A stretch of 64,000 bases of DNA from JAFAYN01 sp963733105 (GCA_963733105.1 CAVTCB010000010.1:310001-374000), one strand, 5' to 3'; positions 18,649-27,686 are shown, counted from the stretch's first letter. Notes: a model not told the origin generated them from the sequence alone. A program made the numbers and translations.

Positions 18649-19586
18649 GGCGACGCCTCCCCGTCCGCGCCCGCCGCCAGCACGCGCCGGAGGCGGTCCT
18701 CCAGCCGCGCCCCGCCCGGGGCCAGCGACCGCACGCGCGCGCCGCGCTCCAGGAGCGCGCCGAGCCGCCGGCCCAGCTCCGCCTCGTCGCGGGCGCGCAC
18801 CGTCCAGGCGCGCCGGTCCGCGCCGGCCGGCTCCGCCCCCGGGAACGCCTCCGCCACCGCGCCGGAGTCGTCGCCGGCCAGCTCCAGCCTCCAGGCGGGC
18901 GCCTCCCCCGCCGCGCGCAGCTCCAGCGTCTCGCGGATGCGCCCGCCCGCCAGCACCGCCACCCGGTCCACCGCGCGCTCCACCTCGTCCAGGTTGTGCG
19001 ACACCAGGAGGAGCACGCGCGACGGGTCCGCCGCGCGCCACTCCGCCAGCACCGTCCGCAGGCGCGCCACCCACACCGGGTCCAGCCCGTTGAGCGGCTC
19101 GTCCAGGAGGAGGAGCCGGCGCTCTCCCAGGAGCGCCTGCGCCAGCGCCACCTTCTGCAGGTTCCCCTTGGAGAGCGCCCCCAGCCGCCGCCCCGCCACC
19201 CCCTCCAGCCCCATCGTGCCGAGCATGGCCTCCACCCGCGCGTGCGGCTCCGGCACCTCCCCCAGCGCCGCGAAGGCGGCGAGCGCGCCCCGCACCGTCC
19301 AGCGCGGGGGGAGCGCCACCGTCTCCGGGACGTACCCGATCCCGTGCCGCTCCACGTAGGCGCGCGGCGCCTCCCCCTCGATCCGCACCTCCCCCGAGGT
19401 GGGGCGGAGGAAGCCCAGGAGGAGGCGGATGAGCGTGCTCTTCCCCGCCCCGTTGGGCCCCACGATCCCCAATGCGGTCCCGGGCGGCACCTCCAGCGTG
19501 ACGCCGTCGAGCGCGCGCACGCGCCCCCCGGCGGCGCGCCAGGGCGGCGCGGAGTAGACCTTGCTGACTTCGGAAAGGCGGATCAT
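18645..19586 (-). CDS. ABC transporter ATP-binding protein
   Basis: About 313 residues. Walker A GPNGAGKST, signature region LSKGNLQKVALAQ (LSKGN in place of LSGGQ, common in ABC-2 exporters), Walker B LLLLDEPLNGLD and the H-loop VSHN are all present. The C-terminal 90 residues form an extra domain with no motif I know. The start at 19586 (MIRLSEV) fits the family. It is the first gene of a three-gene operon, divergent from the PAP2 gene. Confidence 0.87.
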   Translation of the reverse strand: MIRLSEVSKVYSAPPWRAAGGRVRALDGVTLEVPPGTALGIVGPNGAGKSTLIRLLLGFLRPTSGEVRIEGEAPRAYVERHGIGYVPETVALPPRWTVRGALAAFAALGEVPEPHARVEAMLGTMGLEGVAGRRLGALSKGNLQKVALAQALLGERRLLLLDEPLNGLDPVWVARLRTVLAEWRAADPSRVLLLVSHNLDEVERAVDRVAVLAGGRIRETLELRAAGEAPAWRLELAGDDSGAVAEAFPGAEPAGADRRAWTVRARDEAELGRRLGALLERGARVRSLAPGGARLEDRLRRVLAAGADGEASP

Positions 19587-19606
19587 AGGACCCGGAGGGT
19601 AAACCC

Positions 19607-20497
19607 ATGGCGCGCACGGGCGCAAGGGTACGGTTCGTGCCCGCGCTCCCCGGCATGAGCACTTCCCCGCCGACCGTCCCGGCCGAGCGCCGCTCCGTGC
19701 CCCGCAGGGGGCTGGTCGTCCCGCTCCGCGACGCGCTGCACTCCCTGCTGCGCTGGATCGGGCACCGCGTCCCCGGCTTCTACACCCCCCTGGGGCTCCT
19801 GCTGGGGCTGGGGTTCCTGCTGGCCGCGGGGGCGCTCTCCGTCTTCGCCTGGCTCGCGGAGGAGGTGGGCGAGGGGGAGACGCAGCACTTCGACGAGGCC
19901 GTGCTCCGCTGGGTGCACGCCCGCGGCACGCCCCGGCTGAACCTGGCCGCGCTGGAGGTCACCTCGCTGGGCGCCACCCTGGTGGTGGCGATGATCGTCC
20001 TGGTGGCGAGCGCCTTCCTGTGGGCCACGCGCCACCGCTTCTCCGTCCTCCTGCTCTGGGTGGCCATCGCCGGGGCCACGCTCCTGAACCTCCTCCTCAA
20101 GGCCACCTTCTCCAGGCCGCGGCCGGACGTGTTCCCCTGGCTGGTCCCGCACGCGGGGCAGTCGTCCTTCCCCTCCGGGCACGCCATGACCTCCACGGTG
20201 GCGTACCTCACCATCGCCTACCTGGTGGCGCGGCTGCAGCCCTCCGCGGCGCTCCGGCACCTGACCCTGGCCTTCGCCGCGCTGGTCATCTTCTCGGTGG
20301 GGCTGTCGCGGGTGTACCTGGGGGTGCACTACCCCTCGGACGTCATGGCGGGGTGGGTGGCGGGGGTGGCGTGGGCCTCGGTGTGCGCGCTGGGGCTGGA
20401 GGTGGTGCGCCACTTCCGCGCCCGCAAGCCGGGGGTGCAGGCCATGGAGGAGGACCTGGACGCCGAGCGGGAGCGCGAGCGGGGCGAAAGGGAATAG
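19607..20497 (+). CDS. PAP2-family membrane phosphatase
   Basis: About 296 residues, six helices. The three phosphatase motifs are KATFSRPRP, FPSGHAM and SRVYLGVHYPSDV. Such enzymes dephosphorylate undecaprenyl-pyrophosphate or phosphatidic-acid-type lipids on the outer side of the inner membrane. The ATG at 19607 has GGAGG 8 bases upstream; an internal Met at 19655 is the alternative. The C-terminal tail is highly charged (DLDAERERERGERE). Confidence 0.87.
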   Translation: MARTGARVRFVPALPGMSTSPPTVPAERRSVPRRGLVVPLRDALHSLLRWIGHRVPGFYTPLGLLLGLGFLLAAGALSVFAWLAEEVGEGETQHFDEAVLRWVHARGTPRLNLAALEVTSLGATLVVAMIVLVASAFLWATRHRFSVLLLWVAIAGATLLNLLLKATFSRPRPDVFPWLVPHAGQSSFPSGHAMTSTVAYLTIAYLVARLQPSAALRHLTLAFAALVIFSVGLSRVYLGVHYPSDVMAGWVAGVAWASVCALGLEVVRHFRARKPGVQAMEEDLDAERERERGERE

Positions 20498-20498
20498 C

Positions 20499-22118
20499 TC
20501 AGCGGCGGCGGGCCACGCTGTCGGGGACCACCACCGACACCCGGTCCCGGTCCCCGGTGCCGGGGACGTACACCTCCAGGTCGAACTCGCCCGCGTCCAG
20601 GCGCACCCGGGCTCCCGGGCGCTGTCCCTGCAGCTCCCGGACGGTCCGCCCCGCGGCGTCGAACACCCGGATGCGCGCCGGGTGCTCGCCCGCGGGCTCG
20701 TCGCGGGTGTCCCCCCACCGCTGGCGGCGCACCACCCAGTCCACGGGCACCTCGCGCGCGGGGAGCGGGTTCGGCCGGTCCACGAGGTCCCGGGGGCGGA
20801 GGATCTCGACTTCGTATCTCGGAATGGCTCCCTTGATGAGCTCGGCGGAGGTGAGCACCGCGAGGACGGCGGCGACGACCAGGAGCGCGGCCTTGCCGAA
20901 GAACCCCTCCGACCACGCGGCGGGCGCCTTCCCGGCGGGCGCGGGGTCGGCCCCGACCACGGGCTTGAGGCCGATCGTGTTCTCGAAGGTGGTCGCGACC
21001 TCGATGAAGGCCTTCATCTCCAGCGAGGAGCGCAGATCCAGAGTCATCTGGCCCCGGTCCAGCATGATCCCGAGGGACCTCCCCCTGACCCCCTCGAGGT
21101 ACAGGCGCGCGGTGCCGTACTCCACCCCCCCACCCACGCGCTCCAGGAAGGCGGGAAGGTCGGGGAAGGACTCCAGGTCCTCCACCTTCTTGCCGGTCGT
21201 GACGTAGGCGCTCACGACCACCGGGGGAGGGTCGAACGCCTTGTCGACCGCCTCTTTGACGGCCTTCGCGAAGGCGCTGTTCTTCGAGCTCGCCTCCCAC
21301 TCTATGATCTCGAAGACTTGGCCGAAGCGCCGGTACTCGTACGGCGAGCCCTCGACGGGGTCGAGCCGAAGCTCCTGCTCGATCCGGTGGAAGGCGGCGA
21401 CGACGTGGTCCCGCGTGTGGGTCCGCACCTCCAGGGTGAGGAGCTCGCGGCGCAGGTCGCAGTCGAGCACCACCCTCCCGCCCGGGCCGGCGATCCAGCA
21501 GTAGACCGAGACGGCGTCCTCCCATCGCTCCAGGACCAGCTCCTTCCACCGGGTGAGTTCGCCCTGGCCCCGGCCCCTCCCTCCGCCGGGGCGCAGCTGG
21601 ACCCGGCCGTCGAAGTAGAACGGCTCCCCGGTGACGGCGAGAACCTGGGCGACGGCGTCTTCCATCCAGGGCCGGTCGATGCGGCCGCGCGTCCAGTAGC
21701 GGCGTGACTCCTGCTCCTCGGGGGCGCCGCGGTCCGGGGTGGCGTCGTCCAGCCCCAGCTCCGCTTTCAGGGCGTCCGCGACCCGCAGGGCCTCTTCGGC
21801 GCCGGGGGCGGTGACCGACAGCTCCGCCTCCTGCCGGGCGAAGTCGCACGCGAGCGAGACCGTCACGCTGTCGCCGGAGAAGTGGGCGCGGAGCTTCTGG
21901 ATGTCCGGCCAGTGCCCGGCGACGTCGGCGAGCCAGGCGTCCGGCCGCGACCGGTCGAACTCGCAGTCCGGGACGGAGCGGAGCGCGTATTCGCCCTTGA
22001 AGTAGTGGGCGCCGCCCACGTGCGGCTCCATGCTCCCGACGGCGGCGTGGAGCCACTCCGGGGCCCCGGGCGGAGCGAAGCGGTACTTCCTGAAGAAGCG
22101 TACGGAGTCGGTGGTCAT
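20499..22118 (-). CDS. hypothetical protein with three internal repeats and a membrane anchor
   Basis: About 539 residues, not recognised. Residues 1-400 seem to hold three related units of about 110 residues, each ending in a strand and a helix: VSLACDFARQEAELSV...ADALKAELGL, VVLDCDLRRELLTLEV...RIEQELRL and LGIMLDRGQMTLDLRS...TTFENTIGL. A single membrane helix follows (ALLVVAAVLAVLTSAELI, near residue 415), then about 110 residues that would be periplasmic and beta-rich. The start at 22118 is the first ATG in the homologous-looking stretch; an in-frame TTG further upstream is possible. Convergent with the PAP2 gene. Confidence 0.68.
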   Translation of the reverse strand: MTTDSVRFFRKYRFAPPGAPEWLHAAVGSMEPHVGGAHYFKGEYALRSVPDCEFDRSRPDAWLADVAGHWPDIQKLRAHFSGDSVTVSLACDFARQEAELSVTAPGAEEALRVADALKAELGLDDATPDRGAPEEQESRRYWTRGRIDRPWMEDAVAQVLAVTGEPFYFDGRVQLRPGGGRGRGQGELTRWKELVLERWEDAVSVYCWIAGPGGRVVLDCDLRRELLTLEVRTHTRDHVVAAFHRIEQELRLDPVEGSPYEYRRFGQVFEIIEWEASSKNSAFAKAVKEAVDKAFDPPPVVVSAYVTTGKKVEDLESFPDLPAFLERVGGGVEYGTARLYLEGVRGRSLGIMLDRGQMTLDLRSSLEMKAFIEVATTFENTIGLKPVVGADPAPAGKAPAAWSEGFFGKAALLVVAAVLAVLTSAELIKGAIPRYEVEILRPRDLVDRPNPLPAREVPVDWVVRRQRWGDTRDEPAGEHPARIRVFDAAGRTVRELQGQRPGARVRLDAGEFDLEVYVPGTGDRDRVSVVVPDSVARRR

Positions 22119-22373
22119 GGCGGGCGGCGGGAGAGGAGGGCGCGGAGCCGGTAGCTCCGCCTCCAGGATACGCTGTAGCTCCGTCCGGGACAACCTGTAA
22201 GCCGGTCGGGCGGGGTCAATCCGCGGAGTCCAGCACCTCTGCGGCGTCTCTCCACATCCGGGCGGGTCGGTCACGGCTCGGGTGCCGGGGAACGGGGTCG
22301 CGGCGGGTCGCGCGGAGGCCGCGCCGGGGTTAGAATCGGGGCGGACGCAAACCCTCCGCCAGCCAGGACGCGC

Positions 22374-23204
22374 ATGGACGCCACCGCCCCGCAGCAGCCC
22401 ATCCTCGCCCACACCCGCGTCGCCGCGGCGGGGCGCACCCCCGAGCGCTGGCTCCTGGTGCTGCACGGCATCTACGGGAGCGGGCGCAACTGGGGGTCCG
22501 TGGCGCGCCGGGTGGTGGACGCCCGCCCGGAGTGGGGCGCCCTCCTGGTGGACCTGCGGATGCACGGCCAGTCCCGCGGCTTCTCCGGCCCGCACACCCT
22601 GGCCGCGGCCGCGGCCGACGTGGACGCGCTGGTGGAGCACCTGGACTTCCACGCCGCCGCGGTGCTCGGCCACTCCTTCGGAGGGAAGGTGGCGCTCCTG
22701 TACGCCGCCGAGCACGCCGAGGGATTGCGCCAGGTGTGGGTGATGGACTCCACCATGGCGGTGCGCGAGCCCTCCGGGAGCGCGTGGCGGATGATCGAGG
22801 TGGTGCGGTCGCTCCCCCAGGAGTTCGCCTCCCGCGCGGAGGCCGTGGAGGCGCTGGAGGGGGCCGGCTACCCCACGGGGCTGTGCCAGTGGATGGCGAT
22901 GAACCTGGAGCCGCAGGACGGCGTGTACCGCTGGCGGCTGGACATCGACGGGGTGGAGGAGATGCTCCGCGACTTCTTCCGCACCGACCTGTTCCCGGTG
23001 GTGGAGAGCCCGCCGGCGGGGGTGGAGATCCACTTCGTCAAGGCCACCGAGTCCAACACGCTGGACGACGAGGCGGCGGCGCAGGTGGAGGCCGCCGGCC
23101 GCGCCACCGGGCGCGTCTTCCTGCACCCCGTGCAGGGCGGCCACTGGATCAACACCGACAACCCCGACGCCGTGGTCCGGCTCCTGGTGGACACCCTCCC
23201 CTGA
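22374..23204 (+). CDS. alpha/beta-hydrolase
   Basis: About 276 residues of the esterase/acyltransferase-like alpha/beta fold. The oxyanion segment is LHGIYGSGRNW, the nucleophile elbow is GHSFGG (Ser), the acid lies in the late strand, and the His is in QGGHWIN. The overall pattern (RMHGQS, FGGKVAL) resembles YbfF/ABHD11-type esterases. The substrate is not visible. Its stop overlaps the start of the next gene. Confidence 0.85.
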   Translation: MDATAPQQPILAHTRVAAAGRTPERWLLVLHGIYGSGRNWGSVARRVVDARPEWGALLVDLRMHGQSRGFSGPHTLAAAAADVDALVEHLDFHAAAVLGHSFGGKVALLYAAEHAEGLRQVWVMDSTMAVREPSGSAWRMIEVVRSLPQEFASRAEAVEALEGAGYPTGLCQWMAMNLEPQDGVYRWRLDIDGVEEMLRDFFRTDLFPVVESPPAGVEIHFVKATESNTLDDEAAAQVEAAGRATGRVFLHPVQGGHWINTDNPDAVVRLLVDTLP

Positions 23205-24436
23205 CCGCCCTCCCGGTCGCCCCGGACGAGCGCGTCCCCCTCCTGGACGTGCTGCGGGGGATCGCCCTCCTGGGGGTGCTGGTCGCCAACGTCTGGCTCT
23301 GGTTCAGCGGCGCCGGGTTCCGCCTCCCCGCCCTCCGGGCCGAGCTGGTCCCGCCCACCCCCGACTGGCTGGCCTTCCACGCCGTCGCCGTCCTGGTGTC
23401 GGGGAAGGCCATCTCCACCTTCTCCTTCCTGTTCGGCGTGGGCTTCGCCGTGCAGGCGCTGCGCGCCCGGGAGCGCGGCGCGCGCGTGGAGCCCCTGTAC
23501 CGCCGCCGCCTGGCCGTGCTGTTCTGCATCGGCGCGCTGCACGGCGTCCTGCTCTGGTACGGCGACGTGCTCATGGCGTACGCCGTGCTCGGCTTCGCGC
23601 TCCTCCCCTTCCGCGACCAGCCGGACGGGACGCTCTTCGCCTGGGCCGGCGTGCTCCTGGTGGCCTTCCCGCTGGCGTCGGCCGCGGCCCCCGTGGTTCT
23701 GGGGGCGCTCGGCGGGCCGGCGGCGCCTCCGGAGGTCCCGGCCCCGGCGGGAGACGGCTCCGGGCTCGGCCGGAGGATCCTGGACGTGTTCGCGGGCGGC
23801 GACCCGGCGCGCGTGGTCACCGCCAACCTGCGGATGCTCGCCGGGGCCTACCTCACCCCGCGGGCCACCTGGATGCTGGGCTCCTTCGGGCTCTTCCTCC
23901 TGGGGCTGTGGGCCGGGCGGGCGCGGGTGTTCGAGCGGGTGGCGGAGCACCGGGCGGCGTTCCGGCGCGTCGCGGCGTGGGGGGTGGGGGTGGGGCTGGC
24001 GGGGAGCTGCCTGGCGGACGCGCTGGGGACCCGGTTCCCGGCGGAGGGCCCCGCCGCGCCCCCCTGGCTCCCCCTCGCGCTCGCCGGGGCCGAGCTGGCG
24101 GGGACGGTGCCGCTGGCGGCGGGGTACGTGGCGTCCGTGGCGCTGCTGATGGAGCGCCCCCGCTGGGCGCGGCGCCTGGCCGTGTTCGCCCCCGCCGGCC
24201 GGATGGCGCTCACCCACTACCTGTCGCAGACGGTGGTCTGCCTCCTGGTGTTCTACGGCTACGGGCTGGGATGGATCGGGCGTGCGGAGCCGGCGGAGGC
24301 GCTGGCGTTCTCGCTCCTGCTGTTCGCGGCGCAGGCGGCGTGGAGCCCCTGGTGGCTCGCCCGCTTTCGCTTCGGCCCGGCGGAGTGGGCGTGGCGCTCC
24401 CTCACCTACGGCCGCCTCCAGCCGATGCGCGTGTAG
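23201..24436 (+). CDS. DUF418-family polytopic membrane protein
   Basis: About 411 residues with eight or more helices. It begins RVPLLDVLRGIALLGVLVANV, the hallmark of the DUF418/YeiB family, and has the loop FSFLFGVGFAVQ, and a C-terminal MALTHYLSQTVVCLLVFYG / AWSPWWLARFRFGPAEWAWRSLTYGR, which is very typical. There is no ATG, GTG or TTG in frame near the homologous start. A CTG overlapping the upstream stop (CTGA) is the likeliest initiation point. Function of the family is unknown; transport has been proposed. Confidence 0.82.
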   Translation: MTALPVAPDERVPLLDVLRGIALLGVLVANVWLWFSGAGFRLPALRAELVPPTPDWLAFHAVAVLVSGKAISTFSFLFGVGFAVQALRARERGARVEPLYRRRLAVLFCIGALHGVLLWYGDVLMAYAVLGFALLPFRDQPDGTLFAWAGVLLVAFPLASAAAPVVLGALGGPAAPPEVPAPAGDGSGLGRRILDVFAGGDPARVVTANLRMLAGAYLTPRATWMLGSFGLFLLGLWAGRARVFERVAEHRAAFRRVAAWGVGVGLAGSCLADALGTRFPAEGPAAPPWLPLALAGAELAGTVPLAAGYVASVALLMERPRWARRLAVFAPAGRMALTHYLSQTVVCLLVFYGYGLGWIGRAEPAEALAFSLLLFAAQAAWSPWWLARFRFGPAEWAWRSLTYGRLQPMRV

Positions 24437-24573
24437 GGTTCGGGCGTGCCCCCGCTGGCGCGGGGTCGGGCTGCGGCTCCGTAGGGAACGAAACAACCGT
24501 TCCCAACGGAGTCGAGCCCCGGCAAACTGCGCCGGGTCTCGCCCCTTCGGGCTCGCATCCCTCACGCAACTTC
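24437..24573 (+). repeat. dispersed structured repeat, two-hairpin form, copy 2
   Basis: Mirror image of the element at 2408-2548. Hairpin 1 is GGGAACG-AAACAAC-CGTTCCC (24484-24504). Hairpin 2 is GAGC-CCCGGC-AAACTGC-GCCGGG-TCTC (24514-24540). A GCCC-CTTC-GGGC mini-hairpin and the CATCCCTCACGCAACT tail follow. It starts right at the stop of the DUF418 gene and could act on its mRNA end. Confidence 0.78.
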
Positions 24574-24620
24574 TGACTGCGCGCGTAGTTGTGTCGTAGA
24601 TGCCGATCGGGAGGAGGTGG

Positions 24621-24691
24621 GGTGCTCCCGGAGGAATTCAAGCTGTCTGAGCGAGCTTGCGAGCGAGTTCTTGAATTCCGGAGGGAGCGCC
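24621..24691. repeat. long inverted repeat with central GCGAGC stretch
   Basis: The left arm 24621-24642 (GGTGCTCCCGGAGGAATTCAAG) pairs with the right arm 24670-24691, 22 bases each with few mismatches. The 27-base centre contains GAGCGAGCTTGCGAGCGAG, itself palindromic. It lies between the structured repeat and the glycerate kinase end, and no gene is seen in 24574-24725. Confidence 0.65.
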
Positions 24692-24725
24692 CCGCCGACG
24701 ACCCACACACCAATGCCAACCGGAG

Positions 24726-26063
24726 TCACCCCACCAGCACCACCACCACGTCGTTGACGTTGGTCCCCGTGGGCCCGGTGACCAGCAGGTCGCCGGTCAC
24801 GCGCAGGAAGGTGTGGGAGTCGTTGTGCTCCAGCGCCTCGCGCGGGTCCAGCCCCAGCGCGCGGCCTCGCGCGACGGTCTCCCCGTCCACCATCCCGCCC
24901 GCCGCTTCCGTGGGCCCGTCGCGCCCGTCCGTCCCCATCGCCGCCACCACCACCCCCGGCTCCCCCTCCATCTCCAGCGCCGCCGCCAGCGCCAGCTCCT
25001 GGTTGCGCCCGCCCGCCCCCCGGCCGCGCACCGTCACCGTCGTCTCCCCGCCCAGGAGGAAGGCCGCGGGGGCGCCGCCGGAAGGGAGCTCCGCGTGCGA
25101 GCCCCAGGCGAGCGCCGCCACCTGCGCCGCCACCTCGCGCGCCTCCCCCTCCAGGTCGTCGCCCACCACCGTCGCGCGGTAGCCCAGGCGCTCCGCCTCG
25201 CGCGCCGCGGCGGCCAGCGCGTCGCGGTTGCGGGCCACCACGTGGTACGAGGCGCGGGCGAAGGCGGGGTCCCCCGGCGCCGGCGTCTCCGGGACCTCGC
25301 CCGTGGCGCCGCGCTGCAGGTGCGCCAGCACCGCCGCGGGCGCCGGCACCTCGCGGGAGCGCAGCACCTCCAGCGCCTCCGCGAAGGTGGAGGGGTCCGG
25401 CACCGTCGGCCCGGAGCCGATGGTCTCCGGCGCGGAGCCCACCACGTCCGACACCGCCAGGGTGAGGAGGCGGGCCGGGGCCGCCGCGCGCGCCAGCCAC
25501 CCCCCCGCGATGCGGGACAGGTGCTTGCGGACCGCGTTCACCTCCCCGATGGGGACGCCCGCGCGCAGCAGCGCCCCCGTCAGCTCCCGCAGCTCCGTGA
25601 GCGACACCCCCGCGGGGGGCGCCGCCCAGAGCGCCGAGGCCCCCCCGGAAAGGAGGCAGAGCACCAGGTCCCGCTCCCCCGCCGCCCGCGCCGTCTCCAG
25701 CGCCGCCGTCGCCCCGGCCAGCCCGCGCGTGTCGGGGACCGGGTGCGCCGCCTCCCACACCTCCAGCCCCGGGAGCGGCGGGGTGCGCCCCGCCGGGACG
25801 GTCACCGTCCCCCCCGCCACCCGGTCCCCCAGCACCTCCAGCGCCCCCCGCGCCATCCCCTCCGCCGCCTTCCCCGCCCCCACCACCCACACCCGCTCCA
25901 CCGCGCCCAGCTCCACCGTCTCCTCCCCCCCGGCCACGCGCAGCAGGCCGCCCTCGCGGCGCAGGGCGCGCGTCACCGCCGCGCGCGGGTCCGCCGCGGC
26001 CACCGCTGCCTCCAGGATGCGCCGGGCGTCCTCCCGCAGCCGCCCCTCCGGGAGCGTGCTCAC
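24726..26063 (-). CDS. glycerate 2-kinase (MOFRL/DUF4147 type)
   Basis: About 445 residues. The N-terminal DUF4147 part has VVGAGKAAEGMA, LCLLSGGASAL and VRKHLSRIAGGWLARA. The C-terminal MOFRL domain has FLLGGETTVTVRG, GRNQELALAAAL, GTDGRDGPT and NDSHTFL. It phosphorylates D-glycerate at the 2-position in serine or glyoxylate catabolism. Its GTG start overlaps the stop of the dehydrogenase gene (GTGA). The two together would convert hydroxypyruvate or glyoxylate-derived tartronate semialdehyde to 2-phosphoglycerate. Confidence 0.9.
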   Translation of the reverse strand: MSTLPEGRLREDARRILEAAVAAADPRAAVTRALRREGGLLRVAGGEETVELGAVERVWVVGAGKAAEGMARGALEVLGDRVAGGTVTVPAGRTPPLPGLEVWEAAHPVPDTRGLAGATAALETARAAGERDLVLCLLSGGASALWAAPPAGVSLTELRELTGALLRAGVPIGEVNAVRKHLSRIAGGWLARAAAPARLLTLAVSDVVGSAPETIGSGPTVPDPSTFAEALEVLRSREVPAPAAVLAHLQRGATGEVPETPAPGDPAFARASYHVVARNRDALAAAAREAERLGYRATVVGDDLEGEAREVAAQVAALAWGSHAELPSGGAPAAFLLGGETTVTVRGRGAGGRNQELALAAALEMEGEPGVVVAAMGTDGRDGPTEAAGGMVDGETVARGRALGLDPREALEHNDSHTFLRVTGDLLVTGPTGTNVNDVVVVLVG

Positions 26064-27004
26064 CGGGCCGCGCCTCCCACCGGGGTGAGGGGCGCGTCGC
26101 CGGCGAGGACCGCCGCCACGTTGCGGGCGGCCAGCGCCGCCATCCGGGTGCGCGTCTCCCGCGTCGCCGAGCCGACGTGGGGGAGGAGCACCACGTTGGG
26201 GAGCTCCAGGAGCCCGGGGTGCACCTCGGGCTCCCGCTCGTACACGTCCAGCCCCGCCCCCGCCAGCCGCCCCTCGCGCAGCGCCTCCGCCAGCGCCGCC
26301 TCGTCCACCAGCGGGCCGCGCGCCGTGTTCAGCAGCCAGCTCCCGGGGCGCATCCGCCGCAGCGCCGCCGCGTCCACCACGTGCCGCGTCTCCGGGGTGA
26401 GCGGGGCGTGCAGCGAGAGCACGTCGCTGGTGGCGAGCAGCTCCTCCCAGGAGACCCGCTTCGCCCCCAGCGCCCGCTCCTCCTCCGGGGGGAGGCCGCG
26501 CCGGCTCGCGTAGCGCACCCGCATCCCGAACGCGCTCGCGCGCCGCGCCACCGCCCACCCGATCCGCCCCATCCCGAAGATCCCCAGCGTCCGCCCCGCC
26601 AGGTCGCCCCCCAGGTAGTCCCAGAAGCCCCACCCCCGGAACTCCCCCGCGCGCAGGCTCCGCTCCGCCTGCGGGAGCCCGCGCACCGTCGCCAGGAGGA
26701 GCGCCCAGGTGAGCTCCGCCGTCGCCTCCGTGAGCACGTCCGGCGTGTTCGTCACCGTGATCCCCCGCGCCCGGCAGGCGTCCAGCTCCACGTGGTCGTG
26801 CCCCACCGTGGGGCACGCCACCACGCGCAGCCGCGGCGCCCGCTCCAGGAGCGCCGCGTCCACCCGCACGGTCAGCAGCGGGATCAGCGCCTCCGCCTCT
26901 CCCAGCGCCTCCTCCCAGCGCTCCGGCCCCCGCACCTCCCCCAGGGGGCGGAGGAGCTCCAGGATGGGCTCCGGGAGATCCAGCGTGGTGACGATGGCGG
27001 CCAC
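26060..27004 (-). CDS. D-2-hydroxyacid dehydrogenase (glyoxylate/hydroxypyruvate reductase type)
   Basis: About 314 residues. The NAD-binding motif is GIFGMGRIG, the substrate Arg lies in LLNTARGPLVDEAAL, the Glu in LDVYEREPEVHP, and the catalytic His in LLPHVGSATRETR. This set matches glyoxylate reductases. Operon coupling with glycerate kinase supports hydroxypyruvate or glyoxylate reduction to glycerate or glycolate. Confidence 0.9.
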   Translation of the reverse strand: MAAIVTTLDLPEPILELLRPLGEVRGPERWEEALGEAEALIPLLTVRVDAALLERAPRLRVVACPTVGHDHVELDACRARGITVTNTPDVLTEATAELTWALLLATVRGLPQAERSLRAGEFRGWGFWDYLGGDLAGRTLGIFGMGRIGWAVARRASAFGMRVRYASRRGLPPEEERALGAKRVSWEELLATSDVLSLHAPLTPETRHVVDAAALRRMRPGSWLLNTARGPLVDEAALAEALREGRLAGAGLDVYEREPEVHPGLLELPNVVLLPHVGSATRETRTRMAALAARNVAAVLAGDAPLTPVGGAAR

Positions 27005-27008
27005 CCGG

Positions 27009-27539
27009 CTACCCCAGCGCCTTCTGCCAGAGCGACAGGTAGAGCGCCTGCGCCCCGAGCGCCTGGTGGTCGCGGATCGGCATCAGCGCGAACCCCAGCG
27101 CGGGGAGCATCGCCCCCGCCCTCCGGTCCGCCTTCTGCACCGCCGTCCGCACGCGGCGCACGCCCCGCTCCGCCAGCCACCCCTCCAGCGCGCCCACCGC
27201 CTCCCGCGCGATCCCCTGCCGGCGCATCTCCGGCACCGTCACCACCATCCCCAGGAGCGCCACGTCCGGCTCCGGGTTCCCCCGCCACCACCCCAGCGCC
27301 CCCACCGGCTCCCCCGTGTCTCGCATGGAGACCAGCGCCACGTCGCGCCCCTCCGTGGCCGCGCACCCGCGCAGCTCCTGGGCGGCGGCGTCCGGGGCCG
27401 GCTCCGGGCGCCCGGTGATGGGGAGGAAGTGGTCCCCCGCCCGCTCGAACACCCGCTGGAGGACGTCCTCGTCCCCCGGGGCCAGGAGGCGCAGCACCAG
27501 GCGGGGCGTGCCGAAGAGGCCGTTCGTTTCTTGGCTCAC
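27009..27539 (-). CDS. GNAT-family N-acetyltransferase
   Basis: About 176 residues of the RimJ/RimL type: RLVLRLLAPGD at the start, then VPEMRRQGIAREA (acetyl-CoA pyrophosphate loop) and ALGFALMP. The GTG start at 27539 (VSQETNG) fits. Its stop lies 4 bases before the reductase start, so it heads the operon. The acceptor (protein N-terminus or small amine) is not visible. Confidence 0.82.
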   Translation of the reverse strand: MSQETNGLFGTPRLVLRLLAPGDEDVLQRVFERAGDHFLPITGRPEPAPDAAAQELRGCAATEGRDVALVSMRDTGEPVGALGWWRGNPEPDVALLGMVVTVPEMRRQGIAREAVGALEGWLAERGVRRVRTAVQKADRRAGAMLPALGFALMPIRDHQALGAQALYLSLWQKALG

Positions 27540-27686
27540 GGGATCGGGTTCGCGGGACCGGGGTTCGGGCGTCCCGGGCAGGGGCCGGGCGCGCCAGGGA
27601 AGTTGCCGGACCCCCCGTGACGGCGTCAAGTTTGAAGGGGTCGAGGGCGGGCACACACCGGGACGAACGGGTCGGCACGGAGGGAG

